In this document: one piece after another, positions 41,503 to 54,439 of the stretch
Layout of the letters: the number at the start of each line of letters is the position of its first letter
How positions within the stretch are numbered: the first letter of the stretch is position 1
Source: Lichina pygmaea
Lineage: Eukaryota; Ascomycota; Lichinomycetes; Lichinales; Lichinaceae
DNA: 64,000 nucleotides
Direction: 5' to 3'
Assembly (NCBI GenBank): GCA_963422465.1
Contig: OY730170.1
Span: 3,510,379 to 3,574,378, forward strand
Translations under genes and position numbers: made by a program
The notes under the pieces: model-generated
What the model saw: the letters and a program-made list of their open reading frames with translations, nothing else
Told to the model about the DNA's origin: nothing
The model's database searches: none

Positions 41503-43914
41503 TCAATACTCCTCCCCGAGCCCCTCCTCGACGAATACCCCGAGGTCGGGTTGACCGCAGACGTTCTCACGCGCGGCTGGGTCGAGCGGGATCGTGCCGG
41601 CGGCGCGACCCTTCTTCCAGCTCCACTGCACCGTCTCCTCGGTGTCCCAGGTCCAGTAGAACCAGCCCCAGGCCTGCTCGAAGGCGTCCATCTGGGCCGA
41701 GGCGAAGGCCAGCAGGTACTTCTTGTAGGCGTCCGAGTACTGCGACGCCGGTGCGTTGGCCTGGTCGCAGGAGCAGCCTCTTGCTGACGATGATGTGGAG
41801 GACGAAGAGGAGGGAGAGTCTGGGGATTGCGGCTTCGAGGCGGCAGGGCAGGCTGGTGTCAAGACCGACGACGATGGATCGCCCGTGTCGTACGTGCCTG
41901 TCCAGCGAGCGCCCATGTTCACGTTGTTCAGGTGCATGGCGCAGTCGGTGTCCGCTTGCGAGAACTCGCCGCAGAAGGTGGGGCCGAACCTTTTTTGGGC
42001 GACAAGGTGTTAGCAGACAGGGTTGGGCTTCGACGGCAAAGGGATTGTTGATGTCAGACGAGATCGAGAGCCAAGGGAGGGGGGGGGGGGGGGGGGGGGG
42101 GGGGAGCAAAAGGGGGGAAGGAGGGGTTCAAGAAAGAAAACCAACCCCGTCGATCGATCAACGCTCTGCCTCATCGCCCCGGCCCAGCCGTCACAGATGA
42201 ACTCGAGCTTCCTCTGGTGGGTGAAGGCGAGCTGGTCGGCGTTGAAGATGAGGTACTGGTGCGCGTCGAGGACGACCTCGTTCTGGGCGGCGTAGGCCGT
42301 GAGCTGGCCCTTCCACTTGGGCAGGCCCAAGAAGCCGTCGCCGATGGCGACGATGGCGTCGACGCCGTTCGACCTGACGGTGCGGATGGCCTGCTCGTTC
42401 CAACGTCGCATGTCCTGCTGCGGCAGCTCGCTCATCTTGGGCTCGTTGAGCAGCCCGTAGACGGCGACGACGTTCCTGTACCGGTCCTGCCCGAAGAACT
42501 TGGACATCCGGTCGTGGATCTCGAGCGTGCGCTGCGCGTTGAGCGCCCCGTCTGTGCCGTTCATCCACCCTATCGTCCCTAGTCGGCCGCTGTGGTTCCA
42601 GCCGTTCTGGCTCCCCGGCGCCCCGTGCAGGTCGAGGTTCACCCGCAGCCCGTATCGTCGCGCCCATTCGATCGCCCGCAGCAGGTACCGCCACGAGATC
42701 TGCGGCACGTACGGGTCGTCCGCGAAGGTCGCCACGGCCCAGTATCCGAACGGGATGCGCACGTGGTCGAGCCCGGCCGCGGCGATTTCGGCGAAGGTCG
42801 ACTCCGTGACGAAGGTCGCGTAGTGGCGCTCGAGGACCTCCGCCGCCGTGGTCGGGCCCAGGTGCTTGGTGAGCGTGTACTCGTCCACGACGCCCAGGTG
42901 CCGGCCGTAGCCCCGGAACAGCGACGGCGTGATGAACGGCTCGACGTTCAGCCAGCCGCCGACGTTGACGCCCCGGATCGGTTGCGTGCCGTACTGCCAC
43001 TCCTCGTCGAGATAGGGCACCCTGTCGTTGGCCCGCGTGTGGTCGTCCCAGGTCGAATTTAGACCCATGACGGGCAAGTCGCCGACCGTCGCGGCCGTGT
43101 AGGTGACGTTGAAGTCCCCCGTGTCGTACCACGCAAACGGGTCGAGAATCGTGCCCTTGGCCTCGGCTGGGATGTCCGACTCGGATATGGTCGCGAGGTT
43201 CGCGTTCGCTGGTGGCCCATCACCGCGAGCGTCCCCCGCCGCACCCGCCCCATCTCCGTCTTTCTTCTTCCCGATCACGAGCACCCCGACAGGTATGAAG
43301 ATCACGAGGAGCAACGCCACCAGGATGATGGCGATAAGCAGTTGTCTCTTCCTCGTCATGTTCATGCGTCCTTTGGGGCCGTCGTACCTTCTCGCGCGAC
43401 CCTCTTCGAGAGCCGGGCCAGACACAACCCGCCGCTTGCGCTTGTCGTGCTGATGGTGTTTCCTGGTCGTCGTTCTTCCGGGCTGTGCCGCCGCGGCGCC
43501 GCTCACCTTGCGCACGCCCTCCTTCTCGATGAAGGTCGTCTTCTCGTTCAAGGCGTTCAGTCGCGCCAGCGAGTCGGCCGACAGCAGATTGCTGCTCGCT
43601 CCTGACGATCGATCCGAGTTGGGAACCAGAGGCGCTGGGCTGGCCGAGACTCTCTTTGGTCGTACCTTCCCATGACGACCTTGACCGAGGCGGTCTTCCC
43701 GATCGTTGCCGCCGGTGTCTCGACCTCGCCGCTGTGGGGATGGGCTGTCGTAGTAGAGATCTGCTTCACCCGAAGGCTTGTCTGGCGACGATCGACGCCT
43801 ATCTCGTGCAGCCCGTCTCTTGTCACCCGATGGATGCTGGCCTCGGGAATGTCTTCTACCTCCGCCATTGTCCTCGGTCCGTCGAGACGGGCGGTCACCC
43901 TCTCGGCGGACCAT
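41503..43914 (-). CDS. ExgD-like glucan 1,3-beta-glucosidase, GH5, type II membrane protein
   Basis: Exo-1,3-beta-glucanase of glycoside hydrolase family 5, removing glucose from beta-1,3-glucan at the cell surface. Minus strand: exon 1 43914-42146, intron 42145-41990, exon 2 41989-41503; about 751 residues. ATG 43914 is used because the longer frame opens with GTG. A basic cytosolic N-terminus (1-190) is followed by a signal anchor (LLIAIILVALLLVIFIPVGV, about 193-212). The catalytic domain has GVNVGGWLNVEPFITPSLF, LDLHGAPGSQNGWNHSG, acid/base Glu in LLNEPKM (about 490), and the nucleophile Glu in FGPTFCGEFSQAD just after the intron (about 598). The tail has AWGWFYWTWDTE. The intron holds a G26 run. 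Membrane topology matches Aspergillus ExgD. Confidence 0.93.
42079..42104. repeat. G26 homopolymer in the glucanase intron
   Basis: Uninterrupted G run (C on the coding strand) inside the intron 42145-41990, upstream of the acceptor, where it may act as a polypyrimidine tract. Confidence 0.9.
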
Positions 43915-45759
43915 CCCCCGGAATGTTGTCCAGCGCAAGAAATCTTGCACAGACTAGTCTCCAGCGAAGGAATTTCGCACGCTAGAACCAGCGACGTCGA
44001 ATGCTGGACTCCAGAAACGCATACGCAAGGTATCCAGATCCTCGAAGCGGCTCACTGGATCCAGACCAGCCTTCAACAGCCGTCCCAACCTCTAGACGAC
44101 CCGAGCGATGTGTGACCACGAGCGCACGCGCCCCTCGCAGGAGATTCGGTTCGGGATTCAGCAACAACAACCCCAACTAGTGCAAGAGGATCCAAGAAGG
44201 ACCTCAACTCCCGCCCGAGATGATATTTGACCCCTTACTCGCGGCGCGGTTGTCCTCAGCGTGTAAATGATTCAACCAGAGTCTGTCTCCATTGCATGCA
44301 TCAGCTTTGGAGAGAAAGGGAAAAACAAACAACAATGGCATGTTCGCTTACCCAGCTTGCTCAGCTAGTCGTGCTAGTGTAACGAGGACTTCGTAACTGA
44401 TTGTGGGTAGAATATTGGTGATCCGACGTACTTCCGTACTTCCGTGCTGCATGGTAAGATACACGATGGGATTGCCGGCGCCTGGGGGTCAACAGTTTAC
44501 CGAAAAGGGAAAGGTCCAGAAATACACGCGCGGGTATGACAAGCGATTATCACAGGAGATTTATCACGTGATTTGCCGATGCTTCTTCAGTCCGAGAATT
44601 GCTCCATCAATCATTTGCTTGATCAAGACATGTACACACATATACGTACCAGTATGTATGTCTGTACTTGTATACTGATTAACATGAAATCAAATCAGAA
44701 GACACAATCCACATGGAAAGCAAGTATACGTACTTCCGTATCAATCAAACTAAACCAATCCACTTCTGTAAACCAATCCAAACCATACCAGACACACCAG
44801 GCCACACATGCGCCAGCCAAGACACAGCCACAGCTGATAAAGACAAAAGAAAATCAACAACATCAAGTACATCAAAAAAAGACGAAAGGCAACAGGGGAA
44901 AATTGGAAAGCATGAGTGGAAAGAGACAGAAAGAGATACCAGGAACCAAGAAACCCAGACGAGACACATACAGCATTTCCAGACTGGATGAGAAACTACC
45001 GACAAGAGAAAGGAAGATGTAGTAGGATGTGGACTTGTTCAAGTACAGCATTAGAGACGATGGGGAGGGAGGGATAGGACTTGTAGTTGCAATTGGAGCT
45101 CTGAACAGATGGGTATTGGGCAAGTGTAGGAGCAGTGGTGGGGAGAGGGACGATGGGGGATGTGTATGGATGGCACGGTGGATCAACAAACAATATAGAT
45201 GGAGAAAGAGTAAGAGAAGTATGACCATGATGCTGGGCATAGTGCGTCCAAGATATATAGTCGCGTAGGGTAGTTGAGTGTCGTGCAGCGAGATGAGCAA
45301 GTACCGAGACCAGGCAGAAATTCAAGATAGTATGGTTTGATCAAACAGCAGAAAGGTAGCATATCTGCATGTCTGTGGTGGCGGTCGTGCTCGTGCATAA
45401 GATGAGACGCCGTGGCGCGAGAGCCGAGGAAATAGACGATGGCGGTCAATTTTGCAGCTAGGATCAGACGCTTGTTTTGGAAAAACATGATATAGACCAA
45501 GAGAAGAGAAGAGATGATGGGGAAAGAGAGGAGAGGAAGCAGAAGGTCGAGGGGCCGGAACAGAAGTCCGTGAACAGATGAGGGGATGAATGGTGGATGG
45601 TGGATCGATAGGTATGCAGGTCGGTAGGTAGGCAAGGCCGGTAAGTTGGGACTGTAGGCAGCATGTACGGAATCCCTTGTAGAACCTGGCAGCTAAACCA
45701 AGACCAAAATGGAATACAGCAAGATCGAAATCGAAGTCGAATGCCCCCTCCCCGATGAA
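43915..45759. other. Intergenic region between two minus-strand genes
   Basis: About 1.8 kb with no gene seen. GTAC-rich words near 44430-44445 and 44640-44760. The first part should hold the glucanase promoter, the last part the kinase 3' region. Confidence 0.5.
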
Positions 45760-46256
45760 TCAACCGACGACATGACGTGCGCCTTCCTTCCCGAGAACGC
45801 CCCGTTCCTGTGGCTTCGGACTGACGCCGCGGCCTCGTTTGCGCGAGAGAAAGCCCAGCATGCCGTTCGGTTTGGCCTTGTGCTCGCCGCCCTTGGCTTC
45901 GGGCGGCACGGTGCTCGACGGATCGCCGAGCTCGGACCAGCTACCCGTCTCGTTCAGCACGACGTGCGTGCCGCCGGCCCGGGACGGGTCGCGTGAGACG
46001 CCGGCCTGGATCCGCCTCGACTTGGCAGCCGAGGACGACGACGATGACGCGCCGCCGTGGAGTGGTGAGTCAGCCGCGGTAGTGTCCTGCTTGCGCAGCG
46101 TCGCGGCCTGACGCGGTCTGCCGCCGTCGGTGGTGGCTGTCGCCGCCGTCGCGGACCGCTGCAGGGGCGGAGAGCCGTCTGGCGATTTGTTCGCGTCCTC
46201 GCCGCTCGAGTGAGACCGGGATGCGGGTCGCCCGCCGTTCGGCATGTTGCACGTCG

Positions 46257-46302
<46 letters not shown>

Positions 46303-48059
46303 CGTCGACGTCACCGTCGCCGTCACCACCTCGCCGCTCGCAGGAGACCTACGACACACGAGGACAGGAGAAGGGGTCAGCGACGTGGCAGTCACGTGAC
46401 GTCGATGGACACGGCACGTGACGCACCGGTTGACGGCCAGGAGGGTGTAGTCAAAGGGCTCGAAGCAGGTCTCGATCATGCGGTGCAGCTCGTCCTCGCG
46501 GATCTGCTTGTCCGTGGCGTCGTCCTTGAGCTGTTCCCGCGGCCGCTGGCGCCGCGCTCGAGCCTCGAGCGGCGCCTCCTCGAGTAGCAGCTCCTCGAGG
46601 TCGTAGGTCGCGTCGAAATTCGTCTTCTCGCTCGACGGCACGAAGACCGGCTCGACCTTTCTCCGCTCGAGCAGGTCAAAGTCGACGGGTTGAAAGAAGG
46701 GACTCTGGGTGAAGGTGTCGAACCCGATGGCGCCGATCCGCTTCGTCACGTCCTTCTCGAGGAGGGAGCTGATGGCGTGAAGACAGGGCATCGACACCGG
46801 CGGCTGGGTCACCGGGAAGCGAGGGTTCGCCTTGACGATCAGGGCCGCCAGCTTTTCGTGTCCGTGAGCAGTGAAGGGTCGCTGATCGGGGCAGGGCGCG
46901 CGTGGGCGTCAGCCTGGCGGGAATGAACAGGATGGGACCTCGTCTTCTCCCTCTCGCCTTGACCGTACCTTGTTGTAGATGCACTCGAAGAAGGTGACGC
47001 CGAGCGACCACCAGTCGCACTCGCTGCCGTAGCCCTTGTCCTCGTACACCTCGGGCGCCAGATATGCCAAGGTGCCCGATCGACTCGTTAGCTTCTTGTC
47101 CGGTTTCAGATCCGAGGCGACATTCTGCAGCAACGAGACCGGTCAGCCGTCGATCGTGCCGGTGGCCCAGAAGGGAAGGAGGGGAAAGGCCCGGACGCAC
47201 AAAGTCGGCCAGGTGGGCGTGGCCGTCGGCGTCAAGCAGCACGTTGTCGGGCTTGATGTCCCGATGCACAATGTTCTGGCGGTGGATGTATCGAACGGCG
47301 CAGCCCAGCTCGGCCATCCAGAACCGCACGGCTTCCTCGGTGAAGGTCTTGCGCGAGATGTGGAATCGCAGGTCGCCCCCGGTCATGAGATCGACGACGA
47401 TGTATCTGATCTCGGACGGTCCGATCAGCGGCGACTCGAGGACGGGGCAGGTCGGAGGGGTGAAGGACGAACAAGTACTCGATATCCTGGAAGCTGTAGC
47501 GTAGATTGCAGATGAACGGATGGTTGAGGTGTTCCAACATCCGCCGCTCCCGGATGATGTTCCGGACGCTCTCCGACCTCACGACTGTTACCAGGCGTCA
47601 GTTCCCCGTCGTCCGCTTCGGTCTGGAATGAGGTCGAGGAAGGGGTAAGGCAAGGAATGACATGCCCTCATCCTTGCGAATGTACTTGAGCGCAAAGGTC
47701 AAGCCGGTATCCTTGCGCTCGACGATGCGTACCTTGCCGAACGCGCCTTTGCCGACGACCCGAAGAAGCTTGAAGTGGTTGAGGTTGACTGCACAGGAAG
47801 CGGGAGTCAGCCGACGTCGAACCGGAGGCAAGAACGACCAGGACATGGTCCAGGAACGAGGTCGTCTCGACGAGCGCCGCACGCGCGTGACGAACAACAA
47901 CACTCGGGCCACGTCCCGCTGAGCCCCTCTCGCTCGTCAGGCGGCTCAACGTCGGGACGGCTCGACCTCGACGGAGGATGAATTGGCCGAAGCTAAGCGG
48001 GTGCAGCATCACTCACCTTCGTCCGTGAAGACGACGGGCTTGCCCGGCGAATTGCCCAT
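45760..48059 (-). CDS. STK32/YANK-like AGC serine/threonine kinase, probably myristoylated
   Basis: Seven exons on the minus strand: 48059-48017, 47788-47666, 47584-47473, 47405-47201, 47124-46969, 46881-46427, 46348-45760; about 560 residues. Starts MGNSPGKPVVFTDE, an N-myristoylation signal as in animal STK32. Kinase domain about 19-290: GKGAFGKV, FALKYI (ATP Lys), VHRDIKPDN, ADFNVASD (DFN instead of DFG, a YANK hallmark), SGTLAYLAPEVY, CDWWSLGV. The C-terminal segment FDATYDLEELLLEE also matches STK32. Intron 2 starts with GC (GC-AG). The tail has a Thr run from a (GTC)n repeat at about 46251-46312 and a low-complexity end. Substrates are unknown; a membrane-tethered kinase is inferred. 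Confidence 0.92.
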
Positions 48060-48880
48060 GGTGAGATTCTCGGACGGGTCGACCCTCCAAGGCCGGGCTG
48101 GCGCTCTGGCGCTCAGGCGCGCGACGGTGAGGCTCGTTCTGATCCGTCAACGGTGGGGACAGCGACGAGGACGACGACGAGAGCGGTTCCCGTCGTGGGC
48201 AGTCAAACATGACCGAAGACCGGATGTCGTGCGAAGGTCGAGACTGAGCTTGTGGACACCACCGGTCCGTTTGGCTGCTGCTTTTGCTGCTGCTGTTGAT
48301 ACCACCACCTCCACCGCTCAATGAGATCGCTCCCAGTCATGTGCTGACCGTGGACCAGAAACAGTCCGGCTGGATCAATGTGCCTGTGGAGTCTCGGGAG
48401 TTTTCGTCGCACGTTCTCACGCCTTTTAAGTGGTTCGTCACGGGTGACACCATCCCTCTTTGGGGGTTGAATGAGGTTAAACACTTCCGGGAGGGCTGTT
48501 CCAGTAGCAGCTCCTAGCAGACGACAGCTCCACCTCCACCGCCACCAGCACCAGCACCAGCACCAGCAGCACCAGCAGCACCACCACCACCACCACCACC
48601 ACCCTACATATGAGAGAGAGAAAGAAGAATACGAAGTAGGCCAGAGACTTCAGGGGCGGAGTCCTGAATGAAAGACAAGGACAGATGACCAAAACGGCAC
48701 GGACAAGGCGACACAATTGTCTCGCGAACGAACGAAATCAACGACGCCGCCTTCGCTACCAGCGCCGCCGTCGTGCTAGTCGTGGGTGGTGATCTTCGTG
48801 TGGTCGCTGCCGTCGTCGTTTCGACCACTCTCCTCCGAGACGTCAGATAGCGACGAGATCTGAGGGTTGGGGGACGAGCA

Positions 48881-48903
48881 GGGGGGGGGGGGGGGGGGGG
48901 GGG
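48881..48903. repeat. G23 homopolymer
   Basis: Uninterrupted G run in intergenic DNA, followed by GAGC repeats. Confidence 0.9.
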
Positions 48904-51656
48904 AGCGAGCGAGCGAGCAGAAAGACGAGGAAATCGTGATGGCGGCTTCGAAGGTCGACGGCATGAAAAGAAGGTTCGGGTACTATGGCTTCTGACGGTG
49001 TACTTCGTAGCGGGCTGTCCCTGGCAGGCCCAAGCACTACTCGTAAGGACTTGGGATGCCTAAGCTGTAGGCAGTACGTAGCTTTAGGCTCTCGGTCCAT
49101 CACCGATCAAGCACCACTATTCCGGAGAAGAAGGTTCGAACGGCGTTGTCCAGGCTGTACTTCCGTACGTATGTACGAAGGTACATACGGAAGTACGTAG
49201 CTACGAGTACAGTACGAAAACTGCTATAAGTGACTTATGTAATCACGGTACCCTCGTCCGTTTTTGCGGGCAGGTCGGTGGCACGCGTGAGCTGATGAGA
49301 GACAGCCCGTTCCCTCGTGGACGGGCAGCTGTCGTGTTGCACTGTCCTTGCGTCTGATAGCAAGTGCCTCATGGGCTGAGAAGGGGCCAAGAAACGAAGG
49401 GAGAAAAAGGAATGAAAGAAGGGGAAGACAACAAAGGGCAATCTTTGGCGCGACGTATGTACGGGGGGCTACGAGGTACGTACAGTACGTACTCCTGTAC
49501 GTATCGTACGTTCGTGCTTGGGCGGGGGATTGAGGGGGTCTTGCCTCCCATCAACCACCATCGAACGTCGTCACCGTCACCGCTCTGGCGAGCATGCTAG
49601 ATGATCTTCGAGATGGTCGTTGCCGTCGTCGCCGAGCCATTGTGTCATGCTGACCCGTATCTTGATTGGCTCACGGCAATGGATGGATTGTCTAACGTAG
49701 GTCCTGCGATATCGAACGGGCCAACACTATCAAGTAGCTGCAGTCGAGGTGGATGTCACGACCTGAGCAGCTTCAAGCAGAAAATAAAACCACACTGACG
49801 TATCCATCTCGAAGTGGATTCTGGATCGCCAATCCTCGTTGCCCTGACATCAGGGCCATCTGACGGTTGTGCCTTTTCGACTTTGTTTGATATCTGCCAC
49901 AGTTGGCTTTGCTGCCGTCAGGAATTGATTAGTCAGCACTCGCCGCACTCTACTCCCTATGCTTCCGTAGGGCAAGCTAGCGCGGCTAGGTACGTATGTA
50001 CATGGTAGTCCGGCAGGGGTGCGGATCGCTCCTCAGCCTCAGCCTAGCCTCAGCCTCATCGCACGTATTTGTGTACGAACAATCCGTATTCGACGATGAC
50101 TCGGTAACTGTTCACAACTGGAGTACGTACTCGTACGTACCACGAGCGCTTACCATGTCGCAGCTCTCTTTCCAAGAAGCTACCAGTCGCAACAGAGCCA
50201 GGAGACATTGCAGATCTGTACGTATAGGTAGATAACTTTTGTTTGGTAGAACTGATCGTTTGCGTGGGAATCTCCGACGGTCGGGCCAGAGACTACCCCT
50301 GTCTCCAACGGCTTATTCCATCGTCCCTTCAATAGGCAGCCTCGGCAGCCTACATGGGAAAGACAGGCAACGTGCGTATGTACGTATGTACGGCTACTCG
50401 ATATGAAAGGTTAAGACGTCTCTTGACAATATCCATCAGATCACTTCGAGTTTTATATGGAGCGAGGATCATCACGAGACTCTTCTTAGTACGACAACCA
50501 AAACGTCCCCCACAGGCACTGTTCAGGTGGTAAGATAGTAGCTATGTACAGTACGTCACCGCTCCAGCGCTGTCCCAGTCAAGCAAAAACTGACTGCCGG
50601 TGCTGCCTCAGAGATAGGGATGGAAACGCAATGATCAATGGAAGCCGGCGGATAAATCAGATCAGGCGTAATCGGGGCCAGTGCAGTCGAACCGAAGGCA
50701 ACCTTCGTCTAAGGCAGTAACGTTCGACATCGCGGCATTTTATCATCATGATCATCATCGCCATCATCCCTTTTGGGTTTCCGACACACCAGATCTGACT
50801 TAGCCCGGGAAGAAGGCCGTGGAACACCAAACAAAAGAAACGCTCTCAACGTGGAAGAAAATGGTCGTTGACAATGGCTCACTACTCCTTGGAACGTGAC
50901 GTATTTGCTGAACCACTGCCACGGTACCCCGTATGTAAGCTATACAAGTTGCAGCTAGGTGCCGATAAGCTAACGCGGCTATGCCAGTGGCTCTGGACAG
51001 TTAAGCAGTGCCGGTTGGACTCAGTCGTCTATCTAAACGTGCACCATATCTCGTACCGACAGATATGTACGTTACGTATTTCTCTCCGCCTTTATGTTGG
51101 GGGGTCCATATCGAAGAAGAGATCTAATTTGCTCTGACATTCTTATTGAAGTACTCACGGTACGATACATACGTACTATGTAGCTCTGACCAAATCAAAA
51201 GAGAGGAAGCAAAAGAAGAAGTGACATGGAGAAAGCTGCATAATCCCGCACGGCCGAGCACCAGCCATTCAACCGAACCAGGATTGTTTCCGTCGCTTGG
51301 TTTGATTCCTAACAGGCTAATTCGACGGGCTCGTATACCGAGGTCGCCACCAGCAGCGCCATCACCGCCTCCACCACGATGATCACCACCCGTCTATCCG
51401 GAGATACTTCGTACCTGAGGAGCATCAGGAACAGCCTCTGTCGGAGCGCTGCTGACCGTCTCCGACTGGTCACCCCACGTGCATCCCATGCCAGGCAAAA
51501 GCTCCTGCTTTGCTGATTGGATGATCCGCCTGTCCTTCTCCTCGGTCTTTAAGTAGGATACTAATATGTCTCCCCCGCTCCGTATCGAGCGTTCGATTTC
51601 CTGCTCACAAGAGACATCGGGCAAGAAGAAGCCAGAGATGCTTCTCTCCGCGGTTG

Positions 51657-51674
51657 CCCCCCCCCCCCCCCCCC
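51657..51674. repeat. C18 homopolymer
   Basis: Uninterrupted C run in intergenic DNA. Confidence 0.9.
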
Positions 51675-52036
51675 GGAGAGTGCTGAAAGGTGGCCATCGT
51701 CCTACTACCGGTAGATGTTGATCGCATTGAAAGAAGCAAAGAGAGGAGGTGGATAAGGTGGTAACTGTATGATACAGAGGAGCCACCCCGAGTCCTCTGG
51801 GCGTGGCCGTGACACTCATCAAGCAAAGACACCGAGGATGGGGACTTAGGCGTATCATATAGAATTTCGACTCAAAGCATCAAAAGTCATAAGACCACTA
51901 AAGTTTTTCGGCCACACTACCGCGTACATCTGAAGTGAACCTTCGTACGATACGTACCACATTTCAATCTCTCACACGACTCACCAGGTGATAAAAACTC
52001 AAACTTCGAAGACCTGATCAGCTATCGACCTTTCAA

Positions 52037-53305
52037 ATGACGAGCTCACAACCGGGACTTCAGTGGCAATCGTCCCTCTGGGGCTCCAGGCCCGCATGGA
52101 CGATGGAACCCAGAGTCGACGTCATCGAGCGTATCGCACGCCAGAAACTGGGACAGTCCGACACTTGCCACGTAAAATTCTTCGGCCAAGGTGGTTTCAA
52201 CAAGCTATACACGGCTCGATGCGACAGCGGAGACTATATGATGCGGATTTCGCTGCCGGTGGATCCGCGGTACAAGACCTTGAGCGAGGTGGCGACTCTT
52301 GATTTCGTACGATAGAACACCGAGATCCCAGTGCCAATGGTGATCGCCTTTGACGCTTCAAACAACAACGATCTCGGTTTCGAGTGGATGTTGATGGAGA
52401 TGATGCCGGGAATTCCTCTTGCAGATGTTTGGAGGACAACATCGTGGTCAGCAAAGCAGAAGCTGGTCAAGCACATAGCACTCTACACTGCGCAGCTATT
52501 CCGCAAGAGGTTCGATTCCCTGGGCAACCTCTACCACGCTCACGAGCGCAGCGATGGGCCATTCGATGGCGGCAAATCAGCCAAAGAACGACTTTCCACC
52601 ACATTCTTCGTTGGCAGGATTGTCTCGATGCCGCTCTTCTGGGCCGACGGTGTGAACCAGGTTGTGCAATGCGGACCCTTTCGATCAACGCAAGAGTGGC
52701 TATCAGCACGTCTGCTCTTCAGTCGCAATGATGTCGAAAGCACTCTCAAAACCTCGGACAACGAAGACGACATCGAGGATGCACAGGAGACTTCTCAGAA
52801 CGTTCAGAACTTGTGTTCCCTTCTCCCATCAATCTTCCCGACCGACCCAGGCCAACTTCCAGAAGTGTCAGCTCTTAGACACGATGATCTCTCGCAGCAT
52901 AATATCTTGGTCGACCAGGATGGAAATCTTACCGCAGTCCTTGATTGGGAATGTGTCTCTGCGGTACCGTTGTGGAAAGTGTGCCAGGTGCCTGCGTTTC
53001 TCGCTGGCAAAGACCATCACGACAAACCTGAGATGGACAGCTATGCCACCGACGATGACGGGGAGGTCAACGACCTCTTCTGGACACACTTGGGGCAGTA
53101 CGAGCGCACCCAACTTCGTGCAGTCTTTCTGCAGGAGATGGAACGTATTGAGCCAGAGTGGATCGAGATATCTTCAATGGCATCTGCTGAACAAAAGGCG
53201 GACTTCGAAATGGCCATGCGGTTTTGCGACAAGAAATGGCCATGCGGTTTTGCGACAATGGCGTATGCCATCCAGCTGTGCAGGAGTGGTTGGAGGACGC
53301 TCTGA
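52037..53305 (+). pseudogene. APH-type phosphotransferase (aminoglycoside/choline-kinase-like fold), broken
   Basis: Phosphotransferase-enzyme family protein common in filamentous ascomycetes, with a kinase-like fold and usually unknown substrate. Begins at ATG 52037. Motifs: FFGQGGFNKLYTA (glycine-rich loop), IPVPMVIAFD, EWMLMEMMPGIPLADVW, catalytic loop LRHDDLSQHNILV, and metal-binding LDWECVSAVPLW. Two lesions: an in-frame TAG right after LDFVR (52313-52315), readable as a CAG-to-TAG change, and a perfect 26-base tandem duplication (53207-53232, 53233-53258) that shifts the frame so the last residues become abnormal. Without the duplication the downstream frame would give a normal-looking end near 53355. 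Otherwise well preserved, so inactivation looks recent. Confidence 0.85.
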
Positions 53306-54439
53306 AGACTGAGCTCTCTCAGCTCTGGAGCTTGAAAAGAACTTTGGCTGGATAATAACATGTTGCTGTGGCTCTACCCATCTACAGCTCAACAGCATCT
53401 GTATGAGAGAGTGTGTGGAAGAGGTATAATATACTCTCTTGTACAGATCTGGCTGAGTATTAATGTCTCTTGAAGTATCCAAAACCACATAAAAATGCTA
53501 CCACCCCGACCGATGAACACTGGTCTTGTTGGACGAAATAGGGAACCCTGTGTATACGGTGCGGTACCATACCCAAGGTCATGTGGATGCGAAAGACTTG
53601 ACGCCCGACGGAGCTGCAAGCGGTGGATCCGTACGTACCAGTACCGTACAGAAGTACGCTCCGTTGGTACTTTGACTAGATGGAATATTCAGAGCAGCCA
53701 ATATGTTCAGGGAGTATACTCTGTACATTCCAACAACGCTGGTATGTTCTGTAGGGGTGTGCGTCTGGGTAGATCGGGCTTGATCCGATGATTTAGAACT
53801 GCTGTTGGCCGAACAGGTAAAGCTACGTGTAGCACTTTTCCGCCAGCCTAAGTCCACGGGAGGTCGATCTGATCACCGAGCTGTTTGATAGGGCTGTTTG
53901 CCTGGTGTTACTGTAGACAGAAGACAGTCTTCTACCGAACGCTTTCCCAGCTCTGCAAGATAGCTTGCCGCAGCCGTGGAAAAGTCTTTGTGCGCGCACC
54001 GCGGGAGACGTGCGTCGCTAGACGTGATAGTACTTCGCTGATCCAGGGGCGCTCTACGCATTCCAAAAAACCAACTGACGTTAGTCATCATGTTTTGTCA
54101 AGTAGACATACGACAGGTAGTATACGCACCAGCGTATCGCTGCGCTTGCGGGATGAACATTCCGTACCTTCGTACGTATTATATCCTCTCGAACGAGAGG
54201 CAGTCCGTGGCTGTCGTCATGCCTCGCTTGAAGAGACGGAGGTCAACCTCAAGGTCGCCGTACGTAATCGAGGGACTCATCCAGGGGCTGTACCCTCCTA
54301 GGGTTCCGGTCCAAGTATTCGCGCTGAAAATCACGGAAGAAACAGACGCGCAGAGAGTAAAGGACGGCTTGGGCCATGTGCTAAATCCACAGCCAGAGAT
54401 TTAACAAGTGTCTTGCTCAGCCTCAGAGCATTACCGGTA

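Larger units (their letters stand above)
48060..52036. other. About 4 kb without a confident gene
   Basis: No recognisable protein on either strand. Contains CCA/CAC microsatellite (48535-48602), a G23 run (48881-48903), a C18 run (51657-51674) and several clusters of GTAC/TACGTA words (49150-49210, 49480-49510, 50130-50145, 50370-50390). The start includes the kinase promoter. Confidence 0.5.

Noticed and set aside
42191-43132. Arg/His-rich minus-strand frame in the glucanase gene
   Set aside because: Shadow frame of the GH5 coding sequence.
51394-51858. Minus-strand frame upstream of the phosphotransferase
   Set aside because: Contains the C18 run as a Gly stretch, and no protein likeness elsewhere.
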